In this document: piece after piece, positions 36,445-48,089 of the stretch
Layout: each line of letters opens with the position of its first letter
How positions within the stretch are numbered: the stretch's first letter is position 1
Assembly (NCBI GenBank): GCA_963678675.1
Contig: OY783195.1
Span: 30,895,006-30,959,005 of the forward strand
Direction: 5' to 3'
Origin: Xiphydria camelus
Taxonomy: Eukaryota > Arthropoda > Insecta > Hymenoptera > Xiphydriidae
DNA: 64,000 nt
Translations under genes and position numbers: made by a program
The notes under the pieces: model-generated
Told to the model about the DNA's origin: nothing
The model's input: only the letters and a program-made list of their open reading frames with translations
The model's database searches: none

Positions 36445-39400
36445 ACGCGCGATAACGTCGAACAGGCGACCTTCGATATAATCCGCGTCAATTTTGCTTT
36501 TTAACGTACCTATACGCTACGTACGAATAATCGTTCCAAATAAAATGACCCTGCAACATCATTAAAGCGGATAAACGAGAATTTCATCGATGAAACGTCG
36601 CTCGGAATTCGCCCGTTCGACGGTACGCGATCGGATCGGTGACGTGTAGGTATAAATTACGGTTTGAATTAAGGGCGATATGTGATTTCAGGCGTTCCTC
36701 CGTTCGGAGCTCGCGCGCGGCGCAGCATCCGCACGACGACGTCCGAACGACGCGATCGGAGTGCAGCGATCGACGGTGGCTGCGGTGTGCGCGGGTTTTA
36801 CGTGGGCGCAAACTGCCAGCGGGTTCGGATACAACGGCTAGTCGGACAGACATACACACACATATACATAGATATATAGTTGTACACACGGAGCGTACAT
36901 ATCTTATAACGGTGACAATTTTCACGGACCGCGAATTCGAGCGTGTCCGATGTATAGCACCCGGTGCAGTCTGCGACGGAGCCGAACGCGACGACGGGGC
37001 TGCAGGCCGGGGGACGCGAAGCCAGTGTCAACTGCGAGCGGTGAATCGATTATCGCGACCCGCGTCGCGAAACCGTTCAACGGGAGTCGTTCCGATTGCA
37101 AGAAATCCACGATTCTCGATGATCGATCGCGTTCGCGGAATAACGACATCCCGGTGTTTAGTTTCTTTCGCGCTGGGGAAATCCGCCAATTTGGAGACAA
37201 ACCGATTTTTCTTGCAGGGGAAGGTCAAGCAACGATGGAATGTACCGACAAAAATATCTGGAGGATACAGCGATACGATGCTGAAAACCGGAAGTATCGA
37301 TGCACCCTCTAAATATATTTTTTATTTCAACGTAGCATTACTCGGAGAATTTTAAATTTGTAAGTCGACTCTAAAATTGAACGATCCAATATCGGATACA
37401 CGGCTATTCGCAGCTTCCGCCGAGATCGCATTGTCATCTGACGCTCTCGCCGGATTGAAAATATTAAAATCACAACGCGCGAGAGTTCGCTCCAATTAAT
37501 CGCGTCCCCGTGCGAAGCGAGATTGTTACAGATCGCGTTACAGCTGCACGCGAATAGAACGAAACGATATACAGCGCGAATCCGATTTTGATCTTTGGGA
37601 ATAAACGTCATTGAGATTCCTCGCGAGGAGGAGGCCAAAGCCCGCGTCCCCCAGGTGTTCCCGACGCGCGTCGATATCGCGCGTTCGAGTCGCATTGGCA
37701 CGCTTCGCGCCGGCAGTCACGTGGGCGAATTATAACAGTTTGTCGACCCACGCCAATAACGAGACGCTTGCAGCACAGCGCCGCGAGATAAGGTCGACGC
37801 CGGCACCTGCGACTGCGTCCGAACGCTTTCGTACGTTGACGACGGAGAAGCGGAGGGGAGGGGACTTCGGTGAGGAGCGATAAAGATCGTGTGTTTGTCG
37901 GGTAGGCGGCATCCCGTGGGACGATCCTCGAGGAGGAGCGAAAGTGGAGATCGGTAGGGATTTCAGGAGAGAGCGATACCGTTGCCACTCGGAGTTGCGT
38001 TGTCAACTTCAAACGCGAGTATCTCGTTATCCGTGAATTTTTGGAGGATAGGCGTGTATAACTTCCTTGAAGAGCACAGTTGGATCTACAAGAAAGTTGT
38101 ATACGAAAGTGTGAACCAAAATCGCGATCAGAGCATACCATTCGTACAACTGCGACAACCACGTCGCTCTAACCCGTCGAGAGAACGAGACGCTGCGCTC
38201 GTGTTAAACGAGAAATTAGTCGACTGAAATAAATAAGACGAAGAGACGCCGTCAGCGCTCGATCGGAAACGCGCGGCAGGAAATTATCCGTTCGTATAGC
38301 TGATAATGCGACGCTGCGTCTACGGGAGAGATCAAAGGTATGATAAAACGGCGCCACTATATAAACGGAATAGAAATAAAAGTAAATTAAACCCCGAAGG
38401 CGCGGAGACGAACGCGAAGCGTCGTACGAAGTAGCGACGACGAAGCTCGCCCGCCAGTCGAGAGGGAAAGCAGGCGCATCGACGTGTCGTTCTCCACCTC
38501 CCTCCTCGACCGCTCTCGCGAAAAATTCCGTCGCTACTTCGTCTCGCGACGTCCGCGCGGGATTCTCTTAACGAATTCCGTTATCCCGCGCGGTCTAGCC
38601 TGCGAGGGGAGCGCGCGGAAGGAGGAGAGGCGAGCGAGCCGATCGGCAAGACTCTCGCTTTCTTCCGACAGAAACGACGCGAAGGAAGGGGCGAGAGGCG
38701 AGGGTGGAGGAGTTCTCAGCCGATTCGGTCGCCCGCTGCACGCCTCGCGTCTCAACGAGACGAAGGCCGCAACTCATTCCCCCGGCCCTCCCCCCCCCCC
38801 TCCTTCCGCCCCACGGCCCTTCCGCCGACGCATCATTCATAAAATCAATGCGTCTCGGTAGCACTTCGCGCCTCGGCGACTCGCGCGGGGAAAGAAGGTG
38901 GGGGGTGGTTGGCAATTAACGCGCGCCGGAGCCCGGGGCGGAAGCGCGAGCAGCTACCGTGCAACGTTTAGCCTCTGGAGCCGGGAGAGGAGGAGCGCGA
39001 GGGGAGTGGAATCGCGGAAGAATGTGGGATGCGTGCGCGCGACACCCCCTCGCCCCTGCGGCCGAGCGTACGCCGGCCGGCAGTCCGTTCGTCATCGATC
39101 GATCGTACCAGCCACACGCTGCCTTACGATTACGTAGCGCGTCGCCGCGTGATTTACTCTACTATCTCATAGGTTTTTTTGTACAGAGTTACGGCGAAGC
39201 TGTATCGCACGCGCGTCGATAGAGCCGTCGACACTGCGTTCGTGGCTGCGACGGAGAGAGCGGGGATTCACCCGCGACGCGACGTTGACCGACAACCGCA
39301 CCTTAGCGATAGCGGCGTTGTTCGAAGGTGTAGGTACCGATAACGAGAGGCGTCGTTCCGCACATCAACTCCGGGTGGCGCGGCGTCGACGATTCGCGGC

Positions 39401-39577
39401 GAAAGGATGCGCCGCCGCGCGTGAGTACGCCTTGTCCCGGCTCGTCACTCGGTGCGCGTACACTACGTGCACCGTTAGATACCCCCTCCGCTTCTCCGTC
39501 TCCTCCTCCTCCTTCGCCTCTTGCTTGCCTCTTCTTCGGTTCTTCTTCTCCTCCTCCTCCCCCTTCGTTTCGTGTGG

Positions 39578-39583
39578 TTTATT
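39578..39583 (-). terminator. Candidate polyadenylation signal of the 39960-41903 gene
   Basis: TTTATT on the plus strand is AATAAA on the minus strand, about 375 nt beyond the stop codon of the minus-strand gene. It is the nearest canonical hexamer I found downstream. The cleavage site itself cannot be seen. Confidence 0.3.
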
Positions 39584-39959
39584 CATTCCGCTCTCCGCTC
39601 GTCCGTCGCAATCGTACGACGCGATGACGATCGGACGGACGATTTTCTTTACACGCGGAGCGAGAGACACCCGTGGCACTCGCGCGCGCGGATTCGACGA
39701 ATAAATAAATAACCAGAGGAGGAGAGACGGGTGCGGTGAGCGTGTGTTCGATATATTCGGCGGATCGCACTCGTTGTCGCCGAGCCTCGGCTACCGCGGC
39801 TTCGCTCTCCCTCCTCCCGGCGAGCACACACACGCGCGCACGTTTCACTTCCCTCTTGCCCCTCGCACGCGCGTACACCACTCGCCCGACTCTCCCTTTT
39901 CCTGCGCGCATCGATAATAATCTCTCCGTTCGGTTCGCGAGTTCCTTTCACGCGCCGCA

Positions 39960-40060
39960 TCACTCCTCGGCCTGCAGCAACGTGCGAAAGTCCTGCTGCA
40001 GCTTCGACTCGTGGTAACTCCAAATGTCGCTGAAGGCGTCTTCCTCCTCGTCTTCATCCT

Positions 40061-40094
<34 letters not shown>

Positions 40095-41592
40095 GTCCGG
40101 GAAGATCGCCTTGTCCTCGCGCGCCGCCGCGGTCATCATCATCGGCGACGAGTAGAACTTGATCTCGAGGTCTCGGTGGCCGTTGGGCGAGGTGACGATC
40201 TCCGTCGACACCTCCAGGCCCTGGGAGGACGCGCCGCCGGCCGTCGGACAGCCGGACGACGGGGGCGAGGAGGAGGAGGAGGAGGACGACGACGACGAGG
40301 AGTTCGAGACGGTGGAGGAGGTGCTGCCTCGCCAGGAGCTCCTGTTCCTGCCGGCCTCGCTCTGACCACCCCTGTCCCCTATCACGCCCACTCCTCGATT
40401 GGGCATGATGTCCTCGCTGAAGTAGCTCGTGGGGTCGCTCCAGCTGCGTCTGAGCACACTGCCGCAGGGCTCCCTCTCCAGGTAGAGGCGGGGCGCCTCG
40501 TCGAAGAGCTCGGCCGGGGCGTTTTCCCGGAGGTGAGCCGCCGCGGCCGATAGGAACAGGGGTACGTGAGGGTAGTGCGCGCTGCTGTAGTCGTTGGGTG
40601 GCGGCGGGGTCAGGTAGGGCGAGTAGCCGTTCTGATCGACGTCCCAGATCAGTCCGGAAGGATCACAGTAACGACACTGACACGAGCCGGGTACTTCCGC
40701 GACGCCGCCGCCGCCGCCGCCGCCACCGCCCTCCTCACAGCCCACGAACACGTCGGCGTACTCGTGCAAGAGTCGCGCTACACCTCTGTAACCCTTCCCC
40801 TGAATCGCGCGAGGCGGCAGAACGTTCCTGTTGTTGTCCAGCACTTTCACCGCGTGTCGATGATGATGGTGATGGTGGTACCGCTGCCTGGTGTCGATGA
40901 TCTCCTGCATCGACTGGGGCCGGCAGTAACTTTCCCTCGCGACGGGCGGCCTCCTGTGACCTCGGTGCGGCTCGAACCTCTCGTAGCAGACCGGCACGTA
41001 GGGCTTCAGGGTGACTATGCTGGACTGCTCGGAGATAGCGGCGTTCGGCTGGTCCTCCTGGTGGTGCTGCGGTTGCTGTTGCTGCTGCTGCTGCTGCGGC
41101 TGTTGCTGCTTCCCGACGATTTCTGGCGCGACGTTGGGAGGCTTGCGATCCTTCTTTCTGCGCTTCCTCGGCTTGATGATGCGCGGGAGGCTGTTCTCCG
41201 AGTTGTTCGATCCGGAGCTCTCGTCGCTGGCGATGCTGAGGGAGTCGATGTTGGCGATGTTCGTGCCGTTGGCCGACGACGCTTCCTTGCCGGGGGTGGG
41301 CGCGTCCTTGGGTGGTAGCTTCTTCGGAGGCTCGAACGTTCGTTGGGGTCGTTGGGTCATGGGCGGACATCGCGCGCCGTTTATGGCGCCTGGACCGAAG
41401 GCGTTGACGTTGTTGTTATTATTGTTGTTATTGTTGTTCACAACGCCATTGTGAATCTTGCCGCGATTGTGAAATCGTCCGGCCAGGATGAGCGGTGCGC
41501 CTTGCGTGTGAATCGCGAGCCTGGACAGGGGGCTTCTGTTTTGCAGGTGCGAGGGTGACTGCTCGTTCTCTTTGGGTGGCAGCTGATGCTGC

Positions 41593-41624
<32 letters not shown>

Positions 41625-41903
41625 CTGCCGCAGACCGGGCGAGGAGGACGATCTCTGATTGCTCCTCCTCGGACTAGACGTCATGGAGATGAGCGGAGCG
41701 CCGGCCCAGGTGCCGTACTGCACCTGACATTGCTCGTTGACGTTGACGGGGCCGTAGTTCTGCGCGAAGCGAGGTTTCCCCCGCGCAACTCCCGTCTCCG
41801 GTTTCTTCGCGGCTTTATGCGCGGCCGTTCTGACCGTCGACGATATCAAGCAGCTGCCGATGTATCTCTCCACCTCCAGGGCGCCCTGGGAGGCCGGGCT
41901 CAT
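39960..41903 (-). CDS. Low-complexity, largely disordered protein of unknown family
   Basis: Single uninterrupted frame ending at TGA (39962-39960). The ATG at 41903-41901 is the first in-frame ATG, in good context (A at -3), giving 647 residues; the frame stays open upstream to a TGA at 42104, so a spliced N-terminal extension is possible. Visible parts, counted from this Met: poly-Gln 93-105 (CAG with CAA breaks), poly-Asn 156-165, basic stretch KPRKRRKKDRKP at 244-255 (likely nuclear signal), Gln/His-rich 266-282, poly-His 343-348, poly-Gly 392-400, CQCRYC at 408-413, SPYLTPPPP about 428-436, RRSWSDPTSYF about 485-495, poly-Ser 535-546, acidic run 603-622 and an ordered tail from FSDIWSYHESK (624) to the end. 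In-frame homopolymers separated by varied sequence indicate real coding. I do not recognise the family; the basic stretch and acidic tail would fit a nuclear regulator, but that is inference. Long antisense frames over it are shadows. Confidence 0.78.
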
Positions 41904-43514
41904 CTTACAATCGAAAACACCCTTCCACTCGTTCACGATTAGGCCTGGGGCGCACTGCTGCGGTCCAACGGTTTGGCGGACTCGCTCCGCGTACTGTTCA
42001 TGTCGCGACGCAACGGCGAGCCGTCGGTTTGCGGAAAAACGACGGATCACATCCGGTCCCCGGGAGCGATTTATCCCATGTCTCACTCGGCGAAAGAGAA
42101 GTCAGGCCGTCGATCGCGCGAGGTGAACCACATCCGTACGGGGCGCAACGTGTGCGATGCGTTTCTTCGACGAACGACTTCGTCGACGAGGACTGCGACG
42201 GAAAGAACGCGGACTCTGTCGGCCACCTGACGAAGCCGCGGCCCGAACGACACTGAAGCTCGTGTGGACGCGCGCGCCGACACCGTCTCGACTCGGCGCG
42301 AGGTGGAGGTCTCCCCACCATCTCCTCGTCGGGATCCCTTCCCCGCCGATATTCCCCCGACCGTTCGCCCCACCGACGCCGTCGTCGCTGTCGCGCGCGC
42401 GGGCCGACACCACAAAACTCGCGAACGCGCGGCGTTCCTTCCGCCCGGCCGCATCGTCACTACGATTCACCGATTGTGAGATTATACCACGGCGAGACTG
42501 GCGGCGGGGGGTATCCCAACGATAAATCGGAGAGCGAGCGAGCGGTGCACGCGTCGCGCTCCGCTCTGGTGGGAGATGGAGCGTTGTGGAGTAGCTCGGA
42601 CGATCGCGGCGAAGGAGCGAAATCACGCTCGACGGAAAGGAGAGGAAAAACAGGAGGAAGGAGGACAAAGCGCGGAGGTGCGAGACGAACGAACGAGACG
42701 GAAAGCCCGATGGAAAGGAACGGGACTCGGGGAAAGAGAAACGATATCTCGGCTCTCTCTGCGGTGGCACCCCCGCATTTAGGCCATCATCACAGCGCCG
42801 CTCAAAAGTGGGTCACGAGTCATCAATCGCCTCCGGCACGCCACCACTTGGCTGCTCGCTCGTTCGACCAGGCGCGTCTCATCTGGAGCGAAATAAACTC
42901 GCGCGTCGCGCCTTTCTTCTCCGCCGATCCGTTTGGCCGACCGTGCGGCGCGGAATCCGCGCGCGATCGGACGCAATTCCCGTCTATTCGCCGTCGTCGT
43001 CGTTTCGAACGGCCGGCCACGCGCGTTCCCATCTCCGCGGGGGTTAACGAGGGTCAATTTCGAGAAGTTGTTCCTCTCGGCGCGAGGTTCGGACGTCGGG
43101 AACGTCTGGTCGTACGCGTGATTTACGGACGATGAGATGTTTTATTGACAGCGATGTATCTAATAGCCGTGATCGCGATTTTTCATCCGGACGGCGCGCG
43201 TGTTTTGCGCCGCGGCCAGAATTGCCGATACGTGCCACTTGGGTATCGCGGGCGACGGCTGTACGGGTATGTTTGTTGTTTCTAGCGGCAAATGCGAGGT
43301 GGTATGCGAGAATTGCGTAATCGGGAATAGCGTGGGAGACTTGGAAGCGAATCGAGTAGGAGTGTTTCGATATTGCGCACATTCCGGCGGAGGAATCGTT
43401 CGATTCGAATGGAAAAGCAAATATTTTATCACTGAACGTTCAAATTCACACCGCACGATCAATAATTATCGCGATTCTCCCCACATTAGTCATCGCTCCG
43501 AACATCGAAGCTCG
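41904..43514. other. Upstream flank of the minus-strand gene, no further gene
   Basis: Very CpG-rich sequence upstream of the gene, where its 5' UTR and promoter should lie. The gene's frame stays open to 42101. I see no TATA box or convincing splice site on the minus strand. Overlapping frames of 219-222 codons at 42102-43135 are Arg/Ser-rich and probably non-coding. Confidence 0.4.
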
Positions 43515-43597
43515 CACTGAGAAAAATAATTTAATCAATTTAAACAAAATCCTGGAGATAGTGACTAAATCGTCTGGTGAAATATAGATACTCCATT

Positions 43598-43618
43598 TGT
43601 GTGTGTGTGTGTGTGTGT
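43598..43618. repeat. (TG)n microsatellite inside a family B MITE
   Basis: About ten TG units where other family B copies have ordinary sequence. Confidence 0.92.
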
Positions 43619-43649
43619 TAGTTAAGCTGACCAATTTTTGGTTAGAATA

Positions 43650-43886
43650 CACAGACGGATATATTCTATATATTTTCTGTATAATTCATACGTGGTTTTG
43701 GTCATATATGGATTATATGTGATCTCTATATTGACCACATAAGGACTATATACGGATTCTACAAACATTTAAAAATCTGTACATAGTCCTTACATGGTTA
43801 GTATAGAAATCATATATATATTATATATATAATCCATATATGTGATGAAAACCATGTATGAATTATATAGAACTTTTCCGCCTGGG
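43650..43886. mobile_element. Family A MITE nested in family B, TA-duplicated
   Basis: 237 bp, ends CACAGACGGATATATTC and GAACTTTTCCGCCTGGG, with TA on both sides (43648-43649 and 43887-43888). Removing the element and one TA restores GGTTAGAATAACTAAATG, which fits the family B consensus. This is a clean record of one insertion. Confidence 0.9.
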
Positions 43887-44028
43887 TAACTAAATGTTTG
43901 ATTGGTGTAACTAAACATTTGGTTAAAATAACTAATTTTGTTCAACTGACCAGTATTTTGATTAGAATAATTAAACTCGTTTATTCAGATGCGTTTTGTC
44001 ATTCTGATCAAATTATTATTGCTCAGCG

Positions 44029-45468
44029 CATCATTGGAGCGCTTCCTCCGAAATCGCGGATGCGCCATATCTACGTGGTGGTAAGTAACGAGCGGTCGCC
44101 GTGACTGGACAATATCGAAACGCATTTCCGGCCAAATGGAATCCGTAAATTCGCGTTGCGCGGCAACGCCTGCGAGTAGATTTCCGACGTACCTACGTAG
44201 TTTCGACGCGGTTTCGCCCGCGGATGCAAATGGAATTGAAATTGGCACCGGAGATCCATATTTGGTAATACCTAACGATAATCTCTTATTGTAATCCGAA
44301 TTAGGCTAGCCCTGACGCGTACAGCCGGTTTCCCCTTACGATAACAATGCATAACTCGAATCGTTGATAATGGGCGGCCCGCCGTTCACCGGAATGGAGA
44401 TCATGGTCCACAAATCCGGAAGGGGACGCTACGGTCCACATAACGCGGTAGCCGCGCCGTGAATCGATTACCGGTATCGAAAGGACCGCCGCGCTACGTC
44501 ATTTTAGCCGAGCACGATCATTTCGAGAAACGTATGCAGGTAAGTCAACGCGCGGTGATCGTCGAGCGCGAAAAATGGAATTATCTCGTAAATTCATTGA
44601 CTGTCCTCTTTCACTCGTTAGCGCCACGCGGACGTGCCATTGGCTGCCGAATGTTTTATGGACAATAAATACCTAGGGTGAATCACGTAGGTACCCAGGG
44701 GGTAGTAAATTTGATTTTAACGACGGAGAATAATTTACCCGCCTTAATTCAGAGATTTCTTTAATTTCCTCCTCCGTGGTTTATTCTATATATTGGTGGT
44801 CCAATATTGAAAAAAAAAGAAGATCGAGATGTCGAATAATTTATTTGATTTCATCTCTGATCCAGTGGATTAGATGGTAAATTGATGGTTATGTACGCGA
44901 CTAGCATATATATGTATCCGATAATATAGATGATCGAAAAAAATAGCCAGCACGAAAATCGTCTACATCGTTTGACTTCTAAAAATATCTGGAAAAATGC
45001 TAAATCTCGCTCTTTTCCCCGTACAATGAATTTCCCAGTACCGTCTCGTTATTCCAGCGAGTCTGATTTCTACTAAATATAAATCATGTAAAACCTTCAT
45101 CATGGACGACGTGCTGCGGAGAAAGTACAGTCAGTCGGTCGGTTTGCTCGGACAACGAGAGAAAAATTCTTGAAAGTCTCTTCAAATGCTCTGTTATCTC
45201 GAAAAGAAAGAACGACTCGCCATTGTCGTTGTCAGGACTTCCGCAAATATATACCCAAGCACAGCCGGTACAGAAATCTCGTACGTGTAGTCTCGAGCGT
45301 ATTATTGGATTTTCACAATTCTTCGTTTGCCACCGTCTGAGCTATATCGTTCGTCTCCATTTGCTACCCAGGAAATCCGATAAAATTCTTGCCGTACTTC
45401 GGAATGCATCCTTGTGACGGGGGAGAAAAAAATACTCCATTCACACACCCGCGAAGAATACACCGATA
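44029..45468. other. No gene recognised; plus-strand splice-donor consensus
   Basis: A perfect donor (CAG/GTAAGT, exon end 44539) follows an open stretch from about 44444 encoding GPPRYVILAEHDHFEKRMQ in one frame; a second frame is also open and no acceptor with a pyrimidine tract precedes it. AT-rich from 44640 to 45110, then mixed. An internal exon here is possible but not called. Confidence 0.3.
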
Positions 45469-45944
45469 CACTGAGAAAAATAACTTGATTCAAACGACTA
45501 AACGTATCTGGTTAAACAAGTTACCGAAATACTAGTAAATTGAACCAAATATTGAGTTATGAATTCCAAATATATGTTTAGTCATTTTAGCTACATGTCT
45601 AGTTATTCCAACCGGGAAATTGTCATCGAGTTGAAAAAGTTCTATATATTTTAAATATGGTCCACATATGGATTTGGTCATATATCAATTACACATTATT
45701 TCTATATCAATCATATGAGGACTATATTTGGATTTAAAAATATTTCTATAATCCATACGTAATCCGTACATGGTTTATTTAGAAATCATATATAATCCAT
45801 ATATGACCAAATCCACATACGGATCATATACAAAATATATAGAACTTTTCCATCTGGACAGTTTAACCAAACAGACGGACGATCCACATTTCATCAAATG
45901 CTCTCCAGGATTTTTATTAAATTTATCAGGTTTTTTTTTCAGTG
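45469..45944. mobile_element. Family B MITE with nested family A, TA-flanked
   Basis: Starts CACTGAGAAAAATAACTTG and ends TTTTTTTTTCAGTG, with TA on both sides (45467-45468 and 45945-45946). Removing the nested element (45626-45858) leaves about 241 bp, the usual family B length. Interior signatures are diverged but ordered as in 11800-12058. Confidence 0.87.
45626..45858. mobile_element. Family A MITE nested in family B, CA-duplicated
   Basis: The left end is decayed (TCGAGTTGAAAAAGTTC); the right end is GAACTTTTCCATCTGGA. CA stands on both sides (45624-45625 and 45859-45860), and joining the flanks gives TGTCAGTTTAACC, the family B sequence. The interior palindrome is canonical. Confidence 0.86.
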
Positions 45945-46485
45945 TAGGTTCTCCTCGGCTCGAAAAACAAATACCACTTCGCGTTTGCGGGGGGTGCGGT
46001 TTAAATATATTTTCTCAGATGTACACTCATCGCTCGTCCGCGAGCGAAAATTTTTTGCCGGCCGAGACCAAACGATTATTACGCCGTGGCGGCGACGGCG
46101 GCGGCGGCGATAACTTTTCCTAGAAGGTATCCATTAGTGTGATTGCTCGCGAGTTTACGACCGCCGCTGTGTGCCTTCCTGCCTAATACCTACGTACACG
46201 GCAACTACCCGCGAATCTTCCGGCGGAAAGGAGGAAACGCTCTCTCGGGCGGTTTTCGCTTTTCAATTGGGGCAAAGTTCGCAGCGGGCGAATATGGAGT
46301 GTGGAATCGGCCGGAGGGGCGTCGATAATTCTCGCGTGTCACGTGGACCACGAGAATGGGGCGCGCTTTCAATTTGATTGAAATCGAATCGACTCGAAAT
46401 CTGGAGTTCGTTCGACTTAACAGGCGTAGGCGTACAGTCCTGATCTCCTGGGGAGGTCGCGTTAAAATTCCAAGTAGGTAATATA
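45945..46485. other. No gene recognised
   Basis: Mixed sequence with a GGCGGC patch at about 46087-46110. Nothing identifiable. Confidence 0.4.
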
Positions 46486-46730
46486 CACGGAGAAAATTGA
46501 ATAGCAACGATTACCAGCCAGAATGGTAAACAGGTGACAGCTTCGACAATATCGTGTTGAATAATCTGCGGAGCGGCAATCATCACTATTCGAATGGCAG
46601 GTAATCATTATGTATTATGCTGCAGATTATTCAATACGATCGAAGCTACGTTATCAAAGCTATCACTTATTTACAATATATACTATCCTGGCTGGTAATC
46701 GTTAGTAGTCATCGTTCAATTGTCTCCGCA
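46486..46730. mobile_element. Family L foldback MITE, TA-flanked
   Basis: Starts CACGGAGAAAATTGAATAG and ends TTCAATTGTCTCCGCA, with TA on both sides (46484-46485 and 46731-46732). Arms pair AACGATTACCAGCCAG with CTGGCTGGTAATCGTT, GACAGCTTCGA with TCGAAGCTACGT, and GTTGAATAATCTGC with GCAGATTATTCAATAC. Nearly the whole element is a hairpin. Confidence 0.85.
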
Positions 46731-48089
46731 TAAACGACGCGAAACAAAATAACAGCGACGTAAACGAATTTAACGAAATTGGCGCACAAAGTATCAGAAT
46801 TCAAACGAATCCAACATTCGAGCTTTCGTATCGAATTTAGTTCATTTCCAACGGTGCAACGCGGTGGAAAGAAAATATGAACCGCCCGTTTTTCGCGCTC
46901 GAACAACGTGTACGATTACACCGTCGTTACGGCGGGTTTGCTACCACTACACCGGCTCGTTGGAAGTCTACACCGATCGTCGGCTCCGGCGCGCTGTGCC
47001 CCCAGGGTATCAGTCAACTGATTGGCAAAGACCCCCCCATCCAAGTTCACGCCCAACTACTAACGAACGCGTGGTATAACTCGGGCGGGGTACAAGCGCG
47101 AGGTACACGGTCGCAGAGGGGCTACGGATAACACGTGACAGGGGATAAATAGCCAAACTCCGCCGAGTTGGTATTCTCCTATATGCTCCGATTTCGAGCA
47201 GCGCACGGGAACCGTCAGACCGCATTCACCGCCGGCCTCGTGCACTCGGTTCGCGCGGCTACCGGGTTTCGTTTCTCCTCGCCCCCTCGCATTTCCGGTA
47301 GCGTGAAGATGTTTACCTTTTTTTTTATCCAGAAATGGATATATCCGGCCACACGACGTTATTCGAAGCTCGTGGCGTACCACGTGGCGCGTCAGCGAAT
47401 GCCGCGACAGTCCGACCAGTGGCGGTTGGTCGATAAATAATAATCGGAGGTTCCGTATACGCATATAGGACCTTCAATCAGAGGTTGTGTACCGAAGAGT
47501 CGCTTCCGGATATTTTTGCAGCGTTCGGATATCGCGTAACTCCGGCACAGCTTTCGCGTAATTTCGCATACCGCGATGCACTAACGTAAAACGGAGAAAT
47601 GATTTTTATGGATTTTTCGATTAAAAGCAAGAATCGGTCGCTTCGTGTCTGTCCGATATGGCGTGATTACAGAGCCGCGTATGCCGCAACGCGAGGGTGA
47701 AAAGTACGGGAATGAGGTGGCGCAAACTTTTGAACCGGTGAAACGTTTCGTCGTACCATCGAAGCGAGTCGAGTGGCTTTCCCTCGCCGATTCGCAACGG
47801 GCGACATTCAAGTATGATGCGCGCTCGTGTCCCGGAAGACTGAGACGGGACGAGAGTTCGCCGGAAGACCGTCGTAACGAAATTTCTAAGGATTTGGCAG
47901 TCGTATACGTTATCGGCTGCGCCGCGCAAATCCAAATCATCCAACTTTGGTTGTTTCTCACGCACGACGAGCCGAATAAATTCATTGAAATAGCGCTCCG
48001 CGTTTTCAGGTCGTTCTACGCTGCACCGTGGAATTCTCCGAGGCATAAATTGTTCGGTATACGCATAGAATTACGGAAGCTCGCATAAA
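46731..48089. other. No gene recognised
   Basis: CpG-rich mixed sequence. A plus-strand frame of 147 codons (47645-48088, non-ATG start) has a more balanced composition than most chance frames but no motif, and ends in a family P repeat. It is not called. Confidence 0.35.

Larger units (their letters stand above)
34299..39577. other. CpG-rich DNA, no gene recognised
   Basis: Over 5 kb without a recognisable MITE or gene. Simple repeats: (GATC)n at 35791-35811, CT-rich 35954-35978, (TG)n at 36424-36444, a C run near 38793. Long frames (238 codons at 36639-37355; 184 codons at 37608-38162) are Arg/Ser-rich with no motif. TTTTTATTTCAG at about 34733-34746 resembles a splice acceptor but no downstream frame supports it. 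Confidence 0.35.
43515..44028. mobile_element. Family B MITE, inverted, holding a family A MITE and a TG array
   Basis: Starts CACTGAGAAAAATAATTTAA and ends ATTATTATTGCTCAGCG. The order AAATCCTGGAGATAGTG ... GATGCGTTTTGTCATTCTG shows it lies in the opposite direction to the copies at 4926 and 11800. A (TG)n replaces part of the interior at 43598-43618. A complete family A element interrupts it at 43650-43886. Flanks CG and CA. Confidence 0.85.

Noticed and set aside
36639..37355. 238-codon plus-strand open frame
   Set aside because: CpG-rich chance frame; no motif, and overlapping frames of similar quality exist on both strands.
37982..38227. 81-codon plus-strand frame with ordered-looking residues
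   Set aside because: No ATG-start context or domain I recognise; nearby sequence gives no second exon.
40566..41318. Plus-strand frames of 147-250 codons opposite the gene
   Set aside because: Antisense shadows created by the gene's codon composition; their homopolymers are the complements of the gene's repeats.
41904..42086. N-terminal extension giving a 708-residue protein
   Set aside because: The frame is open, but the codon at 42086 is GTG and there is no ATG before 41903; a eukaryotic start there is unlikely without an upstream exon.
42102..42770. 222-codon minus-strand frame just upstream of the gene
   Set aside because: Different frame from the gene, Arg/Ser/Pro-rich, overlapped by a similar plus-strand frame; more likely 5' flank or UTR.
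47645..48088. 147-codon plus-strand frame with balanced composition
   Set aside because: Starts at a non-ATG codon, has no motif and runs to the edge of a family P repeat; not enough to call.
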